DNA from: Coprinopsis marcescibilis
Lineage: Eukaryota; Basidiomycota; Agaricomycetes; Agaricales; Psathyrellaceae
Direction: 5' to 3'
Assembly: GCA_004369085.1 (NCBI GenBank)
Contig: ML210281.1
Coordinates: 1-64,000 of the forward strand
DNA: 64,000 nucleotides
This document shows positions 1-12,139 of this stretch, piece after piece. Below the pieces are notes generated by a model. It did no database searches and was not told where the DNA came from. It was given only the letters and a program-made list of their open reading frames with translations. Each line of letters begins with the position of its first letter. Within the stretch, counting starts at the first letter, position 1. A program made the position numbers and the translations under genes.

Positions 1-1107
1 ACCAGCACCTCACGTCGGTTTCTGAAGTATACACTCCATCCAAACGAAGCTTGATAAAGGGCAACTGGGTGTCTGCTCTGCATCAAAAATCGACGAATTT
101 GATGAAATCCCGTTGATCATATCACAAGAACGAAGCATCCATGTGGGGGGAGAAGTGGTATTTGAGCAGCCACTATGCTACGCAGCTCAAACACCGATCA
201 TTCTCTCATTTACCTCCACCGCCTGTTCCACACTTCTTTCGCTGATCTAGGTGACTATAATCCAATGTCCAACGTAGTTCCGAGTGCAAACGGTGTAATA
301 AAATCGGGAAAAATCTTTAGTCCATCGAAACGAAAGCTGAATGGTCATATCTATCATGCTGGAACAACCTGGGCCATGAAATTCTGTAAAAATCTCGGAA
401 ATCGGCTGTAGATTCTTTGACTTGGAAGCTGCTCATATACAAGTCTCTACACTGCTTCTGAGCCTTTGATGATGGAGATTGCATGTCAGTGATAGGTTTC
501 GACCTTGATTAGAACCCCCTGACCCATACCAACCTTGCGCAAAGTGTTTCTTCGAGAGGATCAATGAATCGAAGGTGCCAGTCAACGGTTTCCCAAATAG
601 GGGTGCCTTCCATATAGAGAAAGTGATGGTATCATCACAAAATTTGCCAAAGCTTCGTCATTAAAACATTCTACAGTGGACTTCAAAGTGTAATTCTCTC
701 TTATATAGAAGACTCAAGCTTGGGCATTCTCTTGGTGTCAAAATCTGGCTTAAAGTATACAATGAACGCCTGAGATTGACATCGTGACCAACTACCCAGT
801 CTGACCAACATGGTGATCGGACGCAGTATATTTTTATGTCTATTTTATCAGCACTCCAAGATGTAACACTACTGCTTTACATGTACTCTTAATTGACCCC
901 TGATTCACTCTCTTTTCATCTGAGTTGGGGACTGGCATTGTAAAGGGGAACCCTTAACAATTAGACTCATGAGAGGCAAAGAAGCAGAAGAAAGGTGAAG
1001 AAGGGCAGAAGGAATGTTGCCAGTGATATAATATTGCTTTAGCAGGATTCAATGGTCCCAACTTTTCCCATGCATTAACAACAAATTGGAATGCTCTAAT
1101 ATCCAAC
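1..1107. other. Region without a supported gene
   Basis: Short open frames only. A 78-codon frame at 175-411 has no recognisable family feature and no convincing splice partners. The right end is the 3' flank of the recyclin-like gene on the minus strand, whose stop is at 1108. I see no repeat or RNA gene here. Confidence 0.5.
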
Positions 1108-4100
1108 TACATAATGCAACAATCCTCCTTGAAACTCAAATTGTACATAGTCTTATCCACAACCTTTTCAATCTTCTTCCAATCTGACCTCCTTTGGATG
1201 AACTCATAGATATCCTGCACCACCCCAGTTTAGCTTCTAGTCTAGACATTGGGAAAGTGATAGGGAAAGCTCACCTCTGGTTTATATGCACCCCCATACC
1301 TAGTAACATCCCTCACAATCTGAGCCAAATCCTTGGCATCCTCCACAACATACACATGGCCCAACATCCTTAAATTCGCAAAATCAATACTCAAGCTCGG
1401 AACCTAAACCATCCCATCTCAACATCACACCCATACCAAAAAAAACAAGACACACCTTGAGAGACGTGACAAAAGCATTGTATGCATTTAAATCAGCAAT
1501 AACCTGGAAACCACCATTCAACGAGATGATCTGCCTCTTGATCTGCTTTTGCAATATGCTAACAACCACATCAACCAACACTCACCGCACGCACGAAACC
1601 AACACGCACCTGATCAACCGGATGCCAACCTCTTGGTAAAAGACCTCCAGCACCTCCTTGCTCGTACTGCCCTTGAGCAAGTTGCAATGAACCTCCAAGC
1701 ACTTGATCGCCTCCCGACATGCAAGCGTAGGGCCCAATTCCATCGTCCCATCTTCCGGTGGATAGTACTCGCGCGGTTTCGTCAGCGTCGTGATAATATG
1801 GTCAACCTGAACCGTCAGTCCACAGTAAATCTCCAAAAGCCAACAGACCTACCTGGTTCATCAACACCTCCGTCCCAGCATTCAACCCAGCAGCAACCGA
1901 ATCATCCAGATTATTCTCAAACTTTTTCTTCTCCCTCACCACTCCATTCAAGAAATCCGTTCGATCGATATGCGGTGCCTATCCGTGTCGTAAACACCAA
2001 AACACATACGCCGAAAACCGACCAACCACTCACCAACTCTTTATCAAAGTAAACCTGAACCATGGATTGAATGGTATCCCCAATATGCACCAGCTCGAAA
2101 AACTGCTCAAGCGGGGCGACATTCGCAGTCTCATGATGTTCAGACGGCTTGTAGGACGTCATCCTCTCCGTCGCCCTACACAGTCCATCAGCGCGCCAGA
2201 CCAACCCAAGCGGACCGAACAACGCACCTCTGAAACCCCTTGACAACATGCCCATCTCCCAGCGCCTGCAAGAACAGGATGAACAGCTCATCGATGCTAT
2301 CCTTGACCCGATGCCCATAGTACCCCGGATAGCCCGCAAAAGTCTCCACCCTCTTCAACGCCTTCCGGTCCTCATTGATCAGCTCCAACGCGACATCCAG
2401 CGAAAGCAGCAGATCCAACTGCGTCGTCTCTTCCCCGTTCGACGCCGAGACGGGTGTAGGCGTCGTGTTGCCCATGAGCGGCGTAGGCGACGCAACATCA
2501 AGGGGCAAGGTCAGGGTCGGATTCCTAGGCTTCGGCACGTCCGAATCACCAGCAATCAACGATTCCCCATGTGGGTTCTTTGAATACTGGCTGTTACTGT
2601 TCGTGGAACCCCACCGCTGAGGGTTAAGCATCGCGATGCCCTGCACCGCAGCGTTTCCGCCAGTTATCAGCGCGCCGCCGACGGCTCGAGGGACGATGGT
2701 AACAGGCAAGAGCAAGAGACTCGTAAACGAAGCCAAGACATTCCGCTTCACTTGCGCAGGGTTATGCGAGCCCAAGAAGCGCGTAGTTGCATCAGTAGGT
2801 GACTGGGCGCTACCGGACGACTTGTGCGCGTGAGTCAGCAACAAGAAACCTATAGGTTGAGGGACGCACCTCTTGTCGATCCCATCCATTGGTAATAGTG
2901 TCAAAACACCGCTTCGTAACCTCGACCTCTTCGTCCAGGTACTCGTCCATATTGACTTCAAACATGCGATACCTGTAGACATGATAAGCACCAGACCACA
3001 CCTTGATGTTAATCACGTACACAACATCCTCTGCTCTCGTTTTCGGCACTTTAGAGTCGGCTCTCTGTTTCGCAGCCTCCAGAACTGCGTCCACCATGCG
3101 GAAAGACTCTTTGAACGAGGCAGCAACCGACTGGAGGTAAGTCTCGGTAGACAGCTCTCGTGCGCGCGAGAGCAGCGCAGAAACATAGTCCCCAACCTAT
3201 CCAAACGTTAGCCCAATCCTATAACCAAACCCACCAACACTCACGATTTCCGAAGCAATTCTATCCGCAAACGCGAGCAAAACATGCGAATCTGGAGGGA
3301 AGACGCGCACAGCCCGAGATCCATGCTCGTTGATCGCCTGCAATATCCACTCCATGAAGCTATCCATAGCGTCAAACGCCAGTCCTCCCTGAGAGCTGCA
3401 AGCCACGTCAAAAGCACTCCCACAAATCGACTACGAAAACTCACGTAAAGTTGTCCAAAGCATTCCAGCGACCAAGCTGATAGAAAATCTCCCTCTTCTC
3501 TGCCCAGACCTTGCCCATCTCCCAATCGCCATTCCCGTCCCAAACCTCCCAGCTAGACTCTGCAGCATCCTTCATGGCAGGTTCATCGCCATTGCTGTCC
3601 GCGGTATCAAACGCAGTCAAAAGGTTGGCATCGAAACGATCCATTGCGGACCGCAACAACGCGTAAACCGATCCCCACCCATTCACCGGCTGGACGTCTA
3701 CCGAGAGCCAAAAGGACAGCAACCTCAGCGTCTTTGCCTGCAGGACAAGCGGCGATGTCGTGCCGGGGGTGGTAATCGCTTCCGCCAGCTTTCCAAGGAC
3801 GAGATGAGGTGGACTGGACAGAATAGGGATCAACGGCTTGAGGAGTGCATGAACCTTGGCAAATCGCGTTCGACATGTTTCCGGTGGTGGAGGATAGTTT
3901 GCAGACAGGCTGACTGCAGCGCCAAAGGAGCCCACAAAGTCCCCGAAGTCCCCTGGCTGTGTTGTCCCGCTAAAGTCGCCGAAATCGTCGTCGACTGCGA
4001 TCGTGGGCGGGGCTGCTGCTCTGCTGACGCTACGGGCATGGATGGCCTTTTGGTCGAGCCTCTGGACGACAGACTCGAGGTTATGGGTATCGACGGCCAA

Positions 4101-4340
4101 CGCAGCCCACTTTTTGCTCCAAACCGCAGCGTCAGGGTCCCTGACGAGTGCAGCTGTAGCACGACAGCACCGCGCATATGCGGGAATATCAGGCAGAGGT
4201 AGATGGGAGAGAACGAGAGCATGCAGGTCTAGCGGTAGATTGCCCAGCGACTGAGGCTTTTGCGGCCTTGCTGGCTGCGAATTGCGAGTGGCATACAGTC
4301 TAACTGGTTCGAGAGTGACAAACTTGTCCATAACATACAT
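1108..4340 (-). CDS. RCY1: Recyclin-like F-box / Sec10-domain protein (Rcy1/Pof6 family)
   Basis: Likely an F-box protein with an exocyst Sec10-like body, the architecture of yeast Rcy1 and fission-yeast Pof6, which act in endosomal recycling and secretion. Seen: the first exon has an F-box at about residues 30-75 (LPLDLHALVLSHLPLPDI), then a linker rich in DFGDF and the start of the Sec10-like helical region. Later exons, in shifting frames, continue it (DSFMEWILQAINEHGSR; EYLDEEVEVTKRCFDTI; FLGSHNPAQVKRNVL; GYPGYYG). The last exon reads back from a TAG at 1108-1110 and ends KEDCCIM. At least six introns are needed. The start is either M at 4340 or the in-frame M at 4331 (MDKFVTLEPV), which is equally plausible. 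The family is well supported; exact internal splice sites were not all resolved. Confidence 0.82.
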
Positions 4341-4821
4341 CCATTGCGCCCGAACACTACAGAGTAATACAAATTTGATCGTCCTGTAACAAACCCAAAC
4401 AGCCCCTATCTACGTCTTTAGCAGCAGCAGGGAATCGGAATAATAAAGCAGCATCCTCCATCCTGAACCAGAAATAAGCCCATTGCCGTCCCAAATGCAG
4501 TGAAATGCTTACTGGACATGGTATGCAGCCTCCCCGCAGCCGCATGGCATTGCCATCCTCTTTGCGGCTATGCACAGACATTTGTTTCTCCGGCTGTGGC
4601 TGCTGGTTCACCACATCACGGGTATGAGCAGCTGCTGGTTGTTCGAGTTGGTCGTGCATGGAAGAGTCTGAATTGCGAGAAACAGAAACCGGAGCCTGCT
4701 TTATATACTCACTCTGACATCATACCCCTAACCCCACTCACACAAACCCTAACCCTGTTCACCAGCCTCTCCACAGCGTACAAATAGGGGCTCTTTGTGT
4801 TATCTACCTCCCCCATCGACC
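4341..4821. other. Divergent intergenic region
   Basis: Lies between the starts of the recyclin gene (minus) and the small unknown gene (plus), so it probably carries both promoters. On the plus strand a TATA-like tacaaatag sits near 4780, about 40 bases before the ATG at 4822. A short aaccctaaccctg run near 4745 looks telomere-like but is only two units long. Confidence 0.4.
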
Positions 4822-5324
4822 ATGTCTGCCCCCACCGAATTCTTCCTCCAGCTCCAGAAAGGCATGTTATTCCGGAATTTGCTGCACCAATACTGACACA
4901 GACTCCAGGGATCGTCGGTGGATTCGCTCCTCCCACCATCGACGCTGTCTACAGCCTCACCCGCTCAGGAGACAGTCCAAACCATCTCGTCGTCAACGCC
5001 GCAGTCAGACCACCGGGGACACCCCATGTCGAGCAGTCTGCAGCACCAAAGAACCTAGACGCAACCAACGCACACACCACATCCCTCGTCGACGAGCTCT
5101 ACAGCATCCTTAAAGAGCTCCCACTCGAGGTCCCAACCGGCAGCGAAGACATCTACGGCCTCGATACCTCGATCAGATTCGGCAGCGCATCCCTCGAATG
5201 GGCAAACGGCGGGCCCCAGTCCTGCGGTGGAGGAGAGAGCAAAGTTAAAGCCACCCCAGAACAGAAAGAGAAATTCAAACGGGCAGTCGCAATCGTCCAC
5301 GAACTGGTTGATAAAGAATCTTAA
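4822..5324 (+). CDS. Small protein of unknown function (151 aa), GC-AG intron
   Basis: Two exons: 4822-4861 and 4909-5324. The join puts MSAPTEFFLQLQKG directly before IVGGFAPPTIDAVYSL in one frame and gives 151 residues. The 47-nt intron (4862-4908) begins GCATGT and ends CCAG, so it needs a GC donor. The first-exon ATG fits better than the upstream in-frame M at 4797, which would require reading through the intron. The protein is mixed: a Pro/Ala-rich middle, a helix LVDELYSILKELPLEV at about residues 90-106 and a Lys/Glu-rich C-terminus (TPEQKEKFKRAVAIVHELV). No signal peptide or membrane segment is visible. I do not recognise the family. The stop is only 16 bases from the stop of convergent Cdc20. 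Confidence 0.65.
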
Positions 5325-5340
5325 ATACAAATGTTTCAAT

Positions 5341-7190
5341 CTACCGAATGCTCAGAATACCACTTTTGGTCGGATTGATCCTTCCTCCTCCCAAATCCTC
5401 AACCGCAGCCAGATCCTTCTTGGCCGGCTTCTTCAGCGACGTAACCCTCTCCTTTTGCAGATCCCATATCCTCCAAAGCTTCAGATTCTCATCTCCTCCT
5501 CCAGTGCAAACCACATCGCCAGCAGGTCCAACACAGCTGAATAGAACCCGCGAGTCATGAGCATCCCGGATCTCTGCCACTCGTTCCATGCTCGGATACG
5601 CATGCAGCATAATAGAGTTGGTCGGGAAACCATGCGTAGACATGATCTCCTTCCGATCCCGAGCCCAATGCAGCGAAGTAACCTGCGCAGGCGTGCGCAC
5701 ACTGTGCAATCTCGCCCCAGTCGTGCTGTTCCAGATATGAATCGTCCCATCGTTCGTCCCTCCACCGGTCGCCAACAAGCTCGGCTGCCAGGGACACCAC
5801 GCTAATCCCTTGACTGCAGCCGTATGGTTCCTCTTGGTCCATTTAGCACTCCCCCTCGCATTCTCACCAACATCTCCAACCCGTCCATCCCAAATGTTAA
5901 CAACATTATCATTCCCACCACTCGCCAACAGCTCCCCGTCCGCCCTCCACTTCAACCCACAAACCTCACCGGTATGCCCAACCAACTCCATAACCTTGTG
6001 CTCCGCAATCCGAACATCATGATGAAAGATGCTCCCATCCCCACACCCAGAGCTCACAATAAAATTGTTCCAGCTCAGACTCGGAACTTGCGCAGAATGC
6101 CCCTCCATCGTCCTCACCTTCCGACCAGCCTCAACATCCCACACCTCCACACTCCCATTCCCAAGCCCAATCGCCAGAAAATTCCCGTCAACCGAAAACT
6201 CTACAGAGCTAACATGCGTCCCCTCCGGTGCCTCACCCAACTGCTGCACAACACCCGTATCCGCCTGCCAGATATACGTCGCACTCTCCAACGCAACAGC
6301 CATGCAATTCTGGCTGCTCCAGCTCAGCAAATTCAGATAGAAATCATCCAACATCCCAGGTGCATCCAACACCTTTTCCGGCACAGTCCCAATCTTCCTC
6401 GTCTTGTTCGTAGTCGCACCCGTCGACCCAGCAAGTGCACCGGGCCTCTGAGCATAAAGCGGCTTTGCAAACTCCCTCTGCTGCAACAGTGCAGTGTCCG
6501 CAGTCGCTAGACTAGACGAACTGGCAGCCGGAGGCGCTTCATGATACGCCAACACCCTCCGATTAATCCCAACACCAGTCGCAGCGGCCAGCCTCGCAGT
6601 ATGTCCCGGAGAACTATTCTGCGAACCCAACGACATCTGCTCCAATGTTGCAGCAACAGCCGCCACATCGCTCATGTGCGGGTCTCGAGAAGTGATGAAT
6701 CGGTCCCGCTGGTCCGTCCCCATACGATTCTAAAAATCAAAATTCATCAGAATACTTTCTAAAAAACATCAAAAACACTTACAACAGCAGGCGTACTCTT
6801 GCTCCTCTTCAGCTCCTGCATACGTCCACCATCCATCTGCACAACATCGATCCTACTCTCCGCACCACCCTTCCTAATCACACCAGACCCAGCCTGCTTC
6901 TGCAAACTGTCCGTCGTCCCCCGCTTTACAGGACTGCTAGGTCGACTCTTCAAAGTGGCCGGTGGCGCAATAAAAGGATTCGTGGTATCATACAGTCCAG
7001 AGCCCGTCGTCGTCCCCTTCTTCAAGCTAACAGCTCTCGAGCTCCTCTTCACCGGTGACCCAGAAGTCCCCGCCATATTCATGTTCCCCATCGCAGACAC
7101 CAACGACGGTGTAATGGGCGTCTTGGCTCCCAGAGAAACCTCTGAGCGGGTTCGGTGGCGAGAAGGTGTCTTTGGGTTGAGAGTCGGCAT
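5341..7190 (-). CDS. CDC20: Cdc20/Fizzy-type activator of the anaphase-promoting complex
   Basis: WD40 protein that recruits substrates to APC/C at the metaphase-anaphase transition. Two exons, 6783-7190 and 5341-6729, joined across a GTAAGT...TTTAG intron (6730-6782), give 598 residues. Seen: a Ser/Pro-rich basic N-terminus; a C-box-like DRFITSR at the start of exon 2; KVLDAPGMLDDFYLNLLSWS, the family's hallmark entry into the propeller; seven WD-type blades (IWDGRVGD, LATGGGTNDGTIHIWN, CTGGGDENLKLW); and a C-terminal Ile-Arg tail (LSIR) that docks on APC3. KAPGMLDDFY-type sequence with an IR tail fits Cdc20 or Cdh1; the DRFITSR form and overall layout favour Cdc20/Slp1. The ATG at 7190 gives MPTLNPKTPSRHRTRSE; an earlier in-frame M at 7268 would add a hydrophobic stretch unlike the family. 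Confidence 0.92.
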
Positions 7191-7335
7191 GGTAGTTACA
7201 GAAAGAGAATCCTTTGCCACTTTATAAAACGTCAAACACGCGACGACCACACACCACTTCAACATCAAACACGTGGTCGTGCACGCGCCAGATCACATGT
7301 ATTCATTATGCACAGCCACTAAATATTGTCTACTC

Positions 7336-10300
7336 CTACGCCAGTTGTCGACCTGCAGCCACCAGCTGGGTCACTTGTTGTCCGTAAACCTGTGAAAGAG
7401 TACCCAGCTGCTGGTCCAAGTATTGCTGAGGGTTTTGCACAAACGCCACAGGATCAACCTCTTTGTTTTCCGACGCCGCAAGTCGGGAATACGCCGCTTG
7501 ATAACCTGCCGTCTGCTCCTCATAGTCGATCTCCGTAATTCCAGTAGCCGAATCGTCCTCGTTGCTCTTGAAATGCTGGGGCTCGCTGAAGAGCTTCCCA
7601 AGAGCACCATAAGCTGCGGGCCTATGCAAAATTTGAGCCATCATATCACCCAGTTCCGGAAAGAAACACATACCATGAGCGGACCATTGGCTCCTGCATC
7701 ATCAACTTGCTTCGAGTGAGCAGATGAATGACACCAACGACTGCTAGTTTCCTATCCTTGTGTGGAACCTTTGGTGCTTGCGGAATGACAAAGTTTGTCA
7801 AAAGCTGCACCCACAATCTTTAAAAGCGAGTTAGATAAAGTCCACCCAAGATTTCTTCTGGTGCACTCACCCCGGCTGGACGCTCTCCACAACACTAATG
7901 ATCACATCGGGAGTGAGACCCTCGACGTTAATCGCCAGCGTGTACAGCAAGAAGTGGCTGAAAAGGTAGACGAATTTATCTGTTTTGCTTGAATGCATCC
8001 GGGTAAGAAGCGTAAGGAAGATTGGCTTGAGATACGGTTGCAGGTTCTCCCTAAGCTCACAGTCAGCGACGATCCATAAACTTCTCCGTTCCACTTACGC
8101 CTTGGAGTGGGAGAACACTGCTTGCAAAAGCTCGAAACCCCATGCATCGTTCAGCTTCGATGGGATAAGACGTTGTTGAACCACGGCGAGAACCGATGGA
8201 ATTTGACCGCTCGCATACATCGACGCTGAACTTCGGGACAAGAACGCCTTGAGCAGCTTGACAAGACCTGGTACACTCCCTTTTTGTTGCCATACCGCGG
8301 GTGTCAGCAAGAACGGTAGCAGACCCGCGTATTCAGGCGGCACTTGCCCTCGCTCATGAAGCTCGAGCATTTGAGCAAGCACCTGGAAAGCGTAAGGGAT
8401 GTACTCTGCCGTCGAAGCATTAAGCCGATTCTTTTTAGAGACCAAAATTATGCTTACGATCGATATCTTGCTGGAGGATGAAGGTGAAGGGGCCGAACAA
8501 CGACTGTTCAAACGTCGCTAGCGAAGCAGGGGAACCTTGGACGACAAACCTAAAGAGCTCCGTTAGATATGGACACAGGGGGGACAGCCAAAACCCCACC
8601 TCATCAAGCCAGAAATACTTTCAAAGATATACTGGTCAAAGTGTGGGTTGCTTGGGTTCTTCGAGATAACACCGAGAATGTTGACCAATCGTCCAAGAAT
8701 TTGCTGGTGCACAGGAATGAGTCCTTGGCGCGCAGTCAAAATAACGCGCATCGTGCCTATGCTCTGTAAGCGAGTTTTAATGAAAACAAAATCAAAGCGG
8801 CACACATTTCATGAGATGGTCGTTTTCGGCTACCTTTTCAGGGGTGCCGCCAGCTTCTATCCTGGACAAGAGTGCGGCAATAAGCTCGGGGGCAGAGTCA
8901 TGAATGTCAGCCTGCGAGAAGCTGAGCGTCTGTCAGCTTAGCCCAGAACGATACATACGAAGAGAGTGCTTACAGCAAGCTACCACCTTGTTTGATGAAC
9001 AGAATTCTGTCGATAGCGATGGCAGCATATGTATAGGTGACATAGTTGTCCGATTTGAGATGGCGAGCAAGAAGAGGGAGAACTGAGAGCAATTGCGGTT
9101 TCGTCAACTAGGTGCGACATCAGCGTTTATTTTAAATCTCCAACACTGTGCCATACCTGATTTCTGAATGAATAAAGGAATCGGATTGCATCAACCTGCA
9201 AGATAGGATGAACGGTGCCACTCTCTGCCTGAAGATCTTGATACACATGGTCGGAGAAGAATTTGACAACGTCAACGAGAGCATTGGTGGAAGTAACACC
9301 TTGCTATTCTCTTTTTTAGCTACGCAAACAGAAAGAGCGGTTTAACATACCTGACTTGTCGCTCCTCTGGTCGCGATGGCAGTAAGCAAGAAAACAGCGC
9401 TATCCTTGGCCTTCCAGTTCTCCTCCTTGTTCGATTGGTATTGCGCGAGCCCGGTGTTTATCCAGTTACCGACAATCTCAGTCGTTTCGGTCTCATAACC
9501 GCCACCAACAAGGGCCTGGAGGACATCCGCGGCGGCATGTCGGCGCGTGGAAAGGTCTGTTCCAGTGGCAGAGAGAGCCAAGTCCAACCGGATGAATTCG
9601 AGAGGATCGTCTTCAAACTGCTCCACGTCATGCTCCCGGAGAGAGATATTGGGAATTACGACGCCTTGAATCAAGGAAGAAATAATCTCTTTGGAGCCAA
9701 ACAGGTCCTTGTAATAGCCAGAGCGTATGGCTGTCGAAATGAATCGAAGCGATTGAGAAACGACCTACGAAACTGTTAAGAGGGCGCAGAGATTTAAACG
9801 GAGAGAAACGTACTCCATCATCTCCAATTCCAGGCAAGTTGTTGGACCCAATAAGTTGCCACACCAGCTCAACGAGTTTGGCCACTATGGGTGACCGTTG
9901 GAGTTGATCGGCATAAAGTTTGATGAACAGCTACAAGAAGTGTCAGTGGAAGATCCCGTTACAGTGTCGACACATACCTCTGCGATCTCAAGAACGCCCG
10001 ACTTGATCTTGGAGGGGAGTGAAGGGGTGGTGTCGTCGGGCTTTATTGACGTTAGAAAGGGATTGACATTTCAGGAGACAGATGTACGTACGTCGCCTCT
10101 GAGTTCCACAGGGTCCCAGGCAAGCAATCTGGGGAACCAGCCATTACTTGGGTCGAAAAAGTCGTTGTAATTGTCTTCGATTGCCGGAGGGAGATCCTGG
10201 CAAGTCAAGTCGTAGAAAATGTCGGTGATAAGCACCATCGATTGTGCGACAAGTGCATAGTTGGCCACAGGCGTAGTCAGGGCCGGATTCGAGGATGGGT

Positions 10301-10971
10301 TGACGAGGAGTTCGCCGGTTTTGTTGAATAGCCCAAGGAATGGGGTGACAAACTTGTCCAGGACGATGTTGATCTCCGTGAATAGTTCGTCTGATCTGAC
10401 TTGGGATCGCCAGTTGCGGTAGATTGAGTGAGCTGTTTCGAGTACACCGACGTTGACGTTGTAATCCGTCAAAGAAAGAGACACTACGAGTTGCTGAGGG
10501 ACAAAGGTTCAGCGGCTTGTAGTCAAAAAACAGACATGCCACCTACATCAATCAAATCCGTCCACTTTATAGGGAAGTCTAGCTGTGCAATAAGGGCGAC
10601 AGACTCGGCTATTTGAGCACGAATGGCTTTGTCTGATGGGTTCGATAAGGCCAACATTGCGGGCACCAACTGCGATCTGAGAGCCGCCTTGTCGTTCTCT
10701 GCCAACGGTTGGTCCTCCTTCATCGCAGTGAGCATCCAAGGGGTTCGTCACTTCAAAGACGACATACCTCTTCCCATCTTGACTTTGCGATATTCTTGAG
10801 ATACACGCCTCCTGCCAATCGGATCGAACGATCATGAGACTGGTTCAGAACGAGACTGAGGAGATGGGTAAGAAATCCTGGCTGGGTACTGTAGGCGTTC
10901 AGACTCTGCTCTGCCTGCTTCCTGTTTTGCGGATCCAGGGAGGCCAGCAGTAGATTTGGGAGGTCGGCCAT
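7336..10971 (-). CDS. CSE1: Exportin-2 / Cse1 (importin-alpha re-exporter)
   Basis: Karyopherin-beta family receptor that returns importin-alpha to the cytoplasm with Ran-GTP. Seen: the N-terminus MADLPNLLLASLDPQNRKQA with an importin-beta N-terminal domain (LLSLVLNQSHDRSIRLAGG, YLKNIAKSRWEE); the next exon PLAENDKAALRSQLVPAM; a central Cse1 region with FEDDPLEFIRLDL and HAAADVLQALVGG; and the typical C-terminus EQTAGYQAAYSRLAAS ... QYLDQQLGTLSQ ending at the TAA-equivalent stop at 7336. Roughly ten short introns break the frame. Length fits the family's 950-1000 residues. It lies 145 bases downstream of the Cdc20 start, same strand. An ACGCGT motif at 11073-11078, about 100 bases before the ATG, matches the MBF cell-cycle box; this regulatory reading is inference. 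Confidence 0.92.
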
Positions 10972-11158
10972 GTCGAGGTAGAACGTGAAAGGAAGGAATT
11001 ATCAAAGACCAAGAAACGACGCGCTCCAAATTCTGCTCACGTGAATGTCATGAAATCATAACGCGCTTATCGACGCGTCCGAAAAAGTTGATTATTAGAC
11101 CGACTCTACACTATTAAAAATACAAATACAGTGATGATAGTAAATATGGGGTAGACAT

Positions 11159-11504
11159 CTATCGCTTTCTAGCACAATGAACACATAACAAACTCGATGT
11201 CCACTCTATTTGCTTTTTGGCTGGCTTCATCCTGACAAGAAACATTATCAACAGGACTCGCGACGGCAGCGAAGACATCGTGTTCGGCTTACCATTGGAT
11301 GCACGTATTGGTGCAAGATTGACAATTCGTATCATGCGATCCACTGTACCGACAAGTAGGGACACCACAGTCTACCTAAAAAACGTGGCGGCGCGTTAAC
11401 GATTGCAAGAACCGAAATGAGGCGGTAAGACTCACTCGGCTGTCGGCTTGAGCAATCTCGTGCTTGCATGCGTAGCGGGTGCACAAAACTTTGCGATAAC
11501 ACAT
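11159..11504 (-). CDS. Cysteine-rich 74-residue protein, probable zinc-binding
   Basis: Three exons: 11436-11504, 11293-11375 and 11159-11231, with introns GTGAGT...TTTAG and GTAAGC...GTCAG. The join gives 74 residues starting MCYRKVLCTRYACKHE. There are ten cysteines (2, 8, 13, 26, 31, 41, 44, 48, 67, 70) and well-placed histidines (15, 37), in the order DCGVPTC-x5-H-x3-C-x2-C-x3-C ... C-x2-C. I remember the same layout in many small uncharacterised basidiomycete proteins that begin MC; no function is known to me. No signal peptide is visible, so it is probably intracellular and metal-binding rather than a disulfide-rich effector. It sits 188 bases upstream of Cse1 on the same strand. Confidence 0.7.
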
Positions 11505-12139
11505 TGCTACAGCTTTTGTGGGGGTATTTTCAGAGTGGGAGTTTGGAAGATTTGCAATGTACGGTGGACTTTCGAGGCCCGGGCTTTAATACGTGGTCCA
11601 ATCTCTCGTGAAGCCGAGTCATTGCGCATGTGGAATCAAGGATGGGAAGTTTTACTAGTCTTTGACATTTCCAAGGTTGGCGGCCAGTGTATCGTTGGAA
11701 GCGAATTAACACCCACGACTCTCGCTGAACCGAACCAAGTAGCACGTCAGAATTACCGTTTGATTGGCTATTATATAACCCAAAATAGTGCTTTTCGGTT
11801 ATCCAGTCGGCCTAGACTGAGACGACCTTGTGTAGACTGCGGGAAGAGACTATGCATCTTGTCTTCTCTATATATTCTGGGGTTCTAAAGAGATAATTGT
11901 TAACAGCTTTCCCCACAGAATGCGTCATCGCGGTGCAATTTGTGGCGGGAAACGAACAAGATCGATACGACCACATGAAGGTTGGATCCATTTGAGGTGT
12001 TGAGTGACAGGAAATGTCAATCTGCAATTGTTGGTACTTGCATTATGCCGGTGGAATCGAAAGAAAACATCCTGTTACAGTTCATTAGATGGCTTCTGAT
12101 GAAACCGTGACAAGTCTAGTGACTAGTGACGTGCATACC
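11505..12139. other. Intergenic region
   Basis: Upstream flank of the Cys-rich gene and downstream flank of histidinol-phosphatase. A plus-strand ATTGG at 11763 followed by TATATAA near 11772 resembles a CCAAT-TATA promoter, but no supported plus-strand gene follows. A 146-codon plus-strand frame at 11448-11888 overlaps the Cys-rich gene and is not supported. Confidence 0.4.

Noticed and set aside
4741..4757. Telomere-like aaccctaaccctg
   Set aside because: Only two units, inside a gene-rich region; chance is sufficient.
5824..6510. 228-codon plus-strand frame
   Set aside because: Lies entirely opposite the WD40 exon of Cdc20 and has shadow-like composition.
11448..11888. 146-codon plus-strand frame
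   Set aside because: Opposes the Cys-rich gene and shows no recognisable domain, despite a CCAAT-TATA-like string nearby.
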